From Chromatiales bacterium (GTDB lineage Bacteria; Pseudomonadota; Gammaproteobacteria; CAMYNG01): a DNA stretch of 5,398 nt. A program made the position numbers and the translations under genes. Shown one piece after another: positions 1-5,398 of the stretch; positions within the stretch are counted from its first letter, which is position 1; every line of letters begins with the position of its first letter. The stretch spans positions 1 through 5,398 of the forward strand of contig JALUTW010000505.1 of assembly GCA_027021685.1 (NCBI GenBank). The letters run 5' to 3'. The notes below the pieces were generated by a model. That model ran no database searches and was not told the DNA's origin. It saw only the letters and a list, made by a program, of their open reading frames with translations.

Positions 1-2316
<2,316 letters not shown>

Positions 2317-2319
2317 GGT

Positions 2320-3363
2320 TCAGCCGGAGGCCGCCGCGCGGCGCACGGGGCGGCCGTCCTCGAGGCCGAGGAAGCCCTGGGTCACCACCTCGTCTCCCGG
2401 CGCCAGGCCATCCAGCACCTCCACCCAGGTCTCCAGCACGCGGCCGGTGCGCACCGGCCGCCGCCGGGCCGTGCCGTCCTCGATGCGAAAGACGTAGGCC
2501 CCGCTCGCATCGTGGCGCACGGCGGAAAAGGGCACCACCAGGCGCGGCCGCGCCGTGCCGCGCAGGGTCACCCGGCAGAGCTGCCCGGGGCGCGCCCCGC
2601 CGGGCACCGGGTCCAGCACCGCGTCCACCAGGCCCTTGCGCGTGGACGGGTCCACGGTGGGATGGACGCGCGCGATGCGGCCGGGGTGGGTTTCCCCGCC
2701 CAGGGCGTCGATGGTCACCGCCACCGGCTGGCCGGCGGCCAGGTCGGGCAGCACCAGCTCCGAGACCGCCACCCGGACCCGCAGGCGGCGGGGATCGACC
2801 ATGCTCAGCACGTGGGTATGGCGGGGGAGGGCGTCGCCCGGCTCGCGCAGGCGGCGGGTGATCACCCCCGAGAACGGCGCCCGGACCACGGTGCGCGCCA
2901 GCCGGGTCTGGAGCAGGGCCTCCTCGGCCCGGGCCAGGGCCAGGGCGGTGCGCGCCCGGGCCAGCTCGTCCTCCGAGGCCAGGCGCTTGGGCACCAGGCC
3001 CTGCAGGCGCTTGAGATCCAGCTCCGCCTGGCGCCGGTTGGCCCGTGCCTTGTCCAGCTCGGCCCGGATGACGGCGTCGTCCAGCCGCAGGAGGATTTCA
3101 CCCTCGGCCACCGCATCCCCCTCGAACCAGGGCAGGTGGACCAGGGTGCCTTCCTCCTGGGTGACGATGTCCACCCGCCGCACCGCCTCCAATGTCCCCA
3201 CGGCCTTCAGGGTCTGTGCCAGCTCGCGCTGCTCGGCCCGGGCGGTCTCCACCACCTGCGGCGGCGGCTTGCGCGCGGCAGAGCGGGGCGCCTCGCCACC
3301 GCATCCCGCCAACGCAGCAATCAACAACAGGGACAACGGAAAGCGGGCAAAGCTTGGCGGCAT
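2320..3363 (-). CDS. Efflux RND transporter periplasmic adaptor subunit (membrane-fusion lipoprotein)
   Basis: Adaptor (AcrA/MexA/MdtA-like) that links the RND pump to an outer-membrane channel. The start at 3363 gives 347 residues beginning MPPSFARFPLSLLLIAALAGC, with a basic/hydrophobic signal peptide and lipobox L18-A-G-C21, so Cys21 should be lipidated and the protein anchored in a membrane facing the periplasm. A longer reading frame from a TTG at 3420 adds 19 residues in front of the signal peptide and is less likely. Domains: first lipoyl half about 60-95 (EGDAVAEGEILLRLDD), alpha-helical hairpin about 97-157 rich in Ala/Arg/Leu, second lipoyl half about 158-190 containing RAPFSGVI (161-168), beta-barrel about 195-270 with the family motif VDPSTRK (237-243), and membrane-proximal domain to the C-terminus (PGDEVVTQG near 322-330). 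It is the first gene of the operon with the permease downstream. No good Shine-Dalgarno precedes the ATG. Family assignment is firm; substrate is not predictable. Confidence 0.95.
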   Translation of the reverse strand: MPPSFARFPLSLLLIAALAGCGGEAPRSAARKPPPQVVETARAEQRELAQTLKAVGTLEAVRRVDIVTQEEGTLVHLPWFEGDAVAEGEILLRLDDAVIRAELDKARANRRQAELDLKRLQGLVPKRLASEDELARARTALALARAEEALLQTRLARTVVRAPFSGVITRRLREPGDALPRHTHVLSMVDPRRLRVRVAVSELVLPDLAAGQPVAVTIDALGGETHPGRIARVHPTVDPSTRKGLVDAVLDPVPGGARPGQLCRVTLRGTARPRLVVPFSAVRHDASGAYVFRIEDGTARRRPVRTGRVLETWVEVLDGLAPGDEVVTQGFLGLEDGRPVRRAAASG

Positions 3364-3391
3364 GGCGTGCTCGTGCGGTAAGGCTGGCGTT

Positions 3392-3420
3392 ATTCTGCGG
3401 CCTGGGCCCCGGCGGGGCAA
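3392..3420 (-). promoter_or_regulatory. Candidate sigma70-type promoter for the adaptor-permease operon
   Basis: Reading the minus strand, TTGCCC (3420-3415) and CAGAAT (3397-3392) match the -35 and -10 consensus hexamers at 4 of 6 positions each, with an ideal 17-base spacer (3414-3398). Transcription would begin near 3385, leaving a leader of about 20 bases before the adaptor ATG at 3363. This is a pattern match only, in a GC-rich genome where TTG and AAT triplets are scarce, which makes the pairing somewhat more persuasive. Confidence 0.4.
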
Positions 3421-3422
3421 GG
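3401..3422. repeat. Imperfect GC-rich dyad in the divergent intergenic region
   Basis: Arms 3401-3409 and 3414-3422 pair at 7 of 9 positions around a 4-base centre. A second register, GCCCC (3406-3410) and GGGGC (3414-3418), is a perfect 5-bp stem with a 3-base loop. The element covers the -35 hexamer and much of the spacer of the candidate minus-strand promoter, so it could be an operator. It could equally be chance symmetry in GC-rich DNA. No regulator gene is visible in the window. Confidence 0.2.
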
Positions 3423-3430
3423 TCCGGCTC

Positions 3431-3439
3431 TGATAGAAT
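3431..3439 (+). promoter_or_regulatory. Candidate extended -10 promoter for the Atm1-type ABC gene
   Basis: TGATAGAAT contains the extended -10 dinucleotide TG (3431-3432), one spacer base and the hexamer TAGAAT (3434-3439), 5 of 6 matches to TATAAT. The -35 position (about 3411-3416) is GC-rich and does not match, as is common for extended -10 promoters. Initiation 7-8 bases past the hexamer would fall at about 3446-3447, at the ATG chosen for the ABC gene, implying a leaderless or nearly leaderless message. The in-frame ATG at 3438 overlaps the hexamer and would then be untranslated. Confidence 0.45.
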
Positions 3440-3446
3440 GCGCGCC

Positions 3447-5273
3447 ATGCATCATCCCCGCTACACCGACAACCCCCGGCTCGATCGGCGCGAGCTGGCC
3501 AACCTGCGGCGGGTCCTGCCCTATGTCTGGTCCTACCGCGGCCGGGTGCTGGTGGCGCTGGCCAGCCTCATGCTGGCCAAGCTGGCCATCGTGGGCGTGC
3601 CCATCGTGCTCAAGCAGATCGTGGATGCGCTGGATGCGGTGCTCGGGGCGGAACCGCGGGTCGCCGTGGCCGCGCCGCTGGCGCTGCTGCTGGGGTACGG
3701 CGCCCTGCGCCTGGCGGGTTCGTTCTTCAACGAGATGCGCGACGCGGTGTTCGCCCGGGTGCGCCATCATGCCATGCGCCAGCTCGCCGACCGGGTGCTG
3801 TCCCACCTGCACAGCCTGTCGCTGCGTTTCCACCTGGAACGGCGCACCGGCAACATCATCGCCGATCTGGAGCGGGGCACGAGCAGCATCAGTTCCATCC
3901 TCAACTACCTGGTGTTCAACATCCTGCCCACGGCGGCGGAGTTCGTGCTGGTGGCGGTGGTGCTGCTGCATGGCTACGACCCGCGCTTTGCGGTGGCGGT
4001 CTTTCTCACCGTCGCGGTGTACGTGGTGTTCACGCTCCTGGTCACCGAATGGCGCATGCACTTCCGCCACACCATGAACCGGCTGGAATCGGAAGCCAAC
4101 GGCCAGGCGGTGGACAGCCTGCTCAACTACGAGACTGTCAAGTATTTCAACAACGAGCGGCTGGAGCTGCAGCGCTACGACCGGACGCTGTCGCAGTGGG
4201 AGGACGCGGCGGTCAAGAGCCAGACCTCCATGTCACTGCTCAACTTCGGCCAGGGCGCCATCATCGCCGTGGGCGTGACGGTGATCATGATCTTCGCCGC
4301 CCAGGGCGTGGTGGCGGGCACCCTGACCCTGGGCGACCTGGTGCTGGTCAATACCATGATGCTTCAGCTCTTCATGCCGCTGAACTTTCTCGGTGTCATC
4401 TACCGCATGCTCAAGTACACCCTGGCCGACATGGACCGGGTGTTCCGGCTGCTGGACACCCCGCCCGAGATCACCGACCGCCCGGGCGCGCCGGACCTGG
4501 CGGTCACGCGCGGCGAGGTGCGGTTCGAGGACGTGCACTTCGGCTACCAGCCGGAGCGGGAGATCCTGCACGGCGTCAGCTTCACCGTGCCCGCCGGTGC
4601 CAAGCTGGCGGTGGTGGGCAGTTCGGGGGCCGGCAAGTCCACCCTGGCGCGGCTCCTGTTCCGGTTCTACGACGTGGACCGTGGCCGCATCACCATCGAC
4701 GGCCAGGACATCCGCGAGGTGACCCAGCACAGCCTGCGCGCGGCCATCGGCATCGTGCCCCAGGACACGGTGCTGTTCAACGACACCATTTATTACAACA
4801 TCCAGTACGCCCGCCCCGACGCCGGCCGCGAGGAGGTGGAACGGGCCGCGCGCCTGGCCAACATCCACGATTTCATCACCTCCCTGCCCAGGGGCTACGA
4901 TACCGTGGTGGGGGAGCGCGGCCTCAAGCTGTCCGGCGGCGAGAAGCAGCGCGTGGCCATCGCCCGGGTGATCCTCAAGAACCCGAAGATCCTCATCTTC
5001 GACGAGGCCACCTCCAACCTGGACTCCCGCTCGGAGCAGGCCATCCTCGCCGCCCTGCGCGAGGTGGCGGCGGATCACACCACCCTGGTCATCGCCCACC
5101 GCCTGTCCACCATCGTGGACGCCGACGAGATCATCGTGCTGGAGCAGGGCCGGGTGGTGGAGCGCGGCGACCACCGGGCCCTGCTGGCCCGCGGCGGCCA
5201 CTATGCCCAGATGTGGGCCCTGCAGCAGCGGGAGCGGGAGCAGGAGGTGGCGCGCCTGGGCACCGACGGCTGA
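3447..5273 (+). CDS. Atm1-type (ABCB7/HMT1-like) ABC exporter, permease-ATPase half-transporter
   Basis: Homodimeric inner-membrane exporter of 608 residues, the usual length for bacterial Atm1 proteins, which move glutathione derivatives (oxidised glutathione, persulfide or metal-thiol conjugates) from cytoplasm to periplasm. The membrane domain spans about 34-320: TM1 34-55, TM2 about 72-94, TM3-4 about 151-200, TM5-6 about 258-318. Family hallmarks are SLRFHLERRTG (125-135), NILPT (158-162), DSLLNYETVKYFNNE (223-237) and QLFMPLNFLG (307-316). Y192, R203, R207, N266 and Q269 align, at a constant offset of 3, with glutathione-contact residues I recall for the Novosphingobium Atm1 structure. 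The ATPase is complete: Walker A GSSGAGKS 391-398, Q-loop Q439, signature LSGGE 495-499, Walker B ILIFDE with D519 and E520, D-loop SNLD 523-526 and switch H551. The frame is open back to 3192, but that extension lies inside the adaptor gene and is not exporter-like. ATG 3447 is preferred over ATG 3438 because of the -10-like sequence there. The gene is monocistronic as far as seen. Confidence 0.95.
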   Translation: MHHPRYTDNPRLDRRELANLRRVLPYVWSYRGRVLVALASLMLAKLAIVGVPIVLKQIVDALDAVLGAEPRVAVAAPLALLLGYGALRLAGSFFNEMRDAVFARVRHHAMRQLADRVLSHLHSLSLRFHLERRTGNIIADLERGTSSISSILNYLVFNILPTAAEFVLVAVVLLHGYDPRFAVAVFLTVAVYVVFTLLVTEWRMHFRHTMNRLESEANGQAVDSLLNYETVKYFNNERLELQRYDRTLSQWEDAAVKSQTSMSLLNFGQGAIIAVGVTVIMIFAAQGVVAGTLTLGDLVLVNTMMLQLFMPLNFLGVIYRMLKYTLADMDRVFRLLDTPPEITDRPGAPDLAVTRGEVRFEDVHFGYQPEREILHGVSFTVPAGAKLAVVGSSGAGKSTLARLLFRFYDVDRGRITIDGQDIREVTQHSLRAAIGIVPQDTVLFNDTIYYNIQYARPDAGREEVERAARLANIHDFITSLPRGYDTVVGERGLKLSGGEKQRVAIARVILKNPKILIFDEATSNLDSRSEQAILAALREVAADHTTLVIAHRLSTIVDADEIIVLEQGRVVERGDHRALLARGGHYAQMWALQQREREQEVARLGTDG

Positions 5274-5297
5274 GCCCGTATCACCTTTGGGGGGCTC

Positions 5298-5339
5298 GCC
5301 GGCAGGCAACCGACTGATATAGTGAGAAATCCTGCCGGC
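5298..5339. repeat. Perfect 9-bp inverted repeat downstream of the ABC gene
   Basis: GCCGGCAGG (5298-5306) is exactly repeated as CCTGCCGGC (5331-5339), with a 24-base loop, starting 25 bases after the ABC stop codon. The stem is strong, but the loop is long and no T-run follows (the next bases are TTCTGCTC), so it is a poor intrinsic terminator. The loop contains an extended -10-like sequence, so the arms might be an operator or a 5'-leader structure for a downstream gene. The symmetry is certain; the role is not. Confidence 0.45.
5315..5323 (+). promoter_or_regulatory. Candidate extended -10 promoter near the right edge
   Basis: TGATATAGT has TG at 5315-5316 and hexamer TATAGT (5318-5323), 5 of 6 matches to TATAAT. 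No convincing -35 hexamer lies about 17 bases upstream. Initiation would be near 5330, giving a leader of about 30 bases with a GGAG motif before the ATG at 5360. It is a pattern match only, supported by this consistent spacing with the downstream start. Confidence 0.35.
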
Positions 5340-5347
5340 TTCTGCTC

Positions 5348-5351
5348 GGAG
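5348..5351 (+). promoter_or_regulatory. Shine-Dalgarno-like GGAG before the ATG at 5360
   Basis: GGAG lies 8 bases upstream of the ATG at 5360, a near-ideal distance. It is the best-looking ribosome-binding site in the window: neither the adaptor, the permease nor the ABC gene has a comparable one. It favours 5360 over the in-frame ATG at 5366. Confidence 0.4.
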
Positions 5352-5359
5352 CGGCCTGG

Positions 5360-5398
5360 ATGTCCATGATAGTCTTTTTATTTCATATATTTATGTTA
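5360..5398 (+). CDS. Possible start of an AT-rich gene, hydrophobic N-terminus, partial
   Basis: Only 13 codons are visible before the window ends, reading MSMIVFLFHIFML, with no stop. The peptide is strongly hydrophobic, as in a membrane protein or signal-anchor start, but too short to assign to any family. Support comes from GGAG 8 bases upstream and an extended -10-like sequence about 37 bases upstream. Codon use (ATA twice, TTA twice, TTT three times) is quite unlike the neighbouring genes, and only 8 of the last 38 bases are G or C. It may be horizontally acquired DNA. It may also be a non-coding AT-rich region whose hydrophobic reading is a by-product of T-richness, or a sequence-end artefact. 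Confidence 0.3.
   Translation, partial: MSMIVFLFHIFML

Noticed and set aside
3364..3420. A longer adaptor start at the TTG at 3420
   Set aside because: It would put 19 arginine/proline-rich residues before a textbook lipoprotein signal peptide and would overlap the candidate promoter. ATG 3363 is the better start.
3401..3422. A CueR/MerR-like operator (GGCAAGG half-site at 3416-3422)
   Set aside because: The other arm is imperfect, the nearby promoter candidate has a 17-base spacer rather than the 19-20 bases typical of MerR-family promoters, and no regulator gene is seen.
3192..3446. An 85-residue N-terminal extension of the ABC exporter
   Set aside because: It overlaps the start of the adaptor gene and the divergent promoter region, is low-complexity, and would make the protein longer than typical Atm1 members; exporter homology begins just after 3447.
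4049..5317. Long alternative frames overlapping the ABC gene (plus 4049-5317, minus 4233-5309 and minus 3390-4070)
   Set aside because: These are GC-driven shadows with biased low-complexity translations. The ABC frame has every expected motif through this region.
5298..5340. Intrinsic terminator for the ABC gene
   Set aside because: The stem is good, but the loop is 24 bases and no run of T follows. The T-run at 5374-5379 is not preceded by a stable hairpin.

Overview
This window is a short stretch of very GC-rich (about 70% by eye) bacterial chromosome. It carries two divergent transport loci: a tripartite-type RND efflux pair on the minus strand and a single Atm1-type ABC exporter on the plus strand. 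A lipoprotein periplasmic adaptor and an RND inner-membrane pump imply a Gram-negative cell. The composition, codon use and Atm1-type exporter fit a high-GC proteobacterium, perhaps a gammaproteobacterium, but the sequence contains no marker gene that fixes the taxon.

Layout, left to right. Positions 1-2316 (minus) hold the first 772 codons of an RND permease; its C-terminal part lies beyond the left edge. Positions 2320-3363 (minus) encode the matching membrane-fusion (adaptor) lipoprotein. The two genes are 3 bases apart, adaptor first, and are surely one operon. Positions 3364-3446 are an 83-base divergent intergenic region with a sigma70-like promoter candidate for the pump operon and an extended -10 candidate facing the ABC gene. 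That -10 is so close to the ATG that the ABC mRNA may be leaderless. Positions 3447-5273 (plus) encode a complete 608-residue half-transporter with an N-terminal membrane domain and a C-terminal ATPase. It has the family-typical DSLLNYETVKYF segment and the Tyr/Arg/Arg/Asn/Gln set that contacts glutathione in characterised Atm1 proteins. Positions 5274-5398 hold a 9-bp inverted repeat, another extended -10-like sequence and a Shine-Dalgarno motif. After these comes the first 13 codons of a possible AT-rich, hydrophobic new gene that runs off the right edge.

Functionally, the RND/adaptor pair would export an unidentified compound from the inner membrane or periplasm across the outer membrane, using an outer-membrane channel not seen here. 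The ABC exporter would move glutathione-type thiol conjugates from cytoplasm to periplasm. A joint role in metal, electrophile or xenobiotic defence is possible but rests only on adjacency. I see no RNA gene, CRISPR array, insertion sequence or clearly undescribed system. The most unusual points are the abrupt AT-rich right end and the probable leaderless ABC start.
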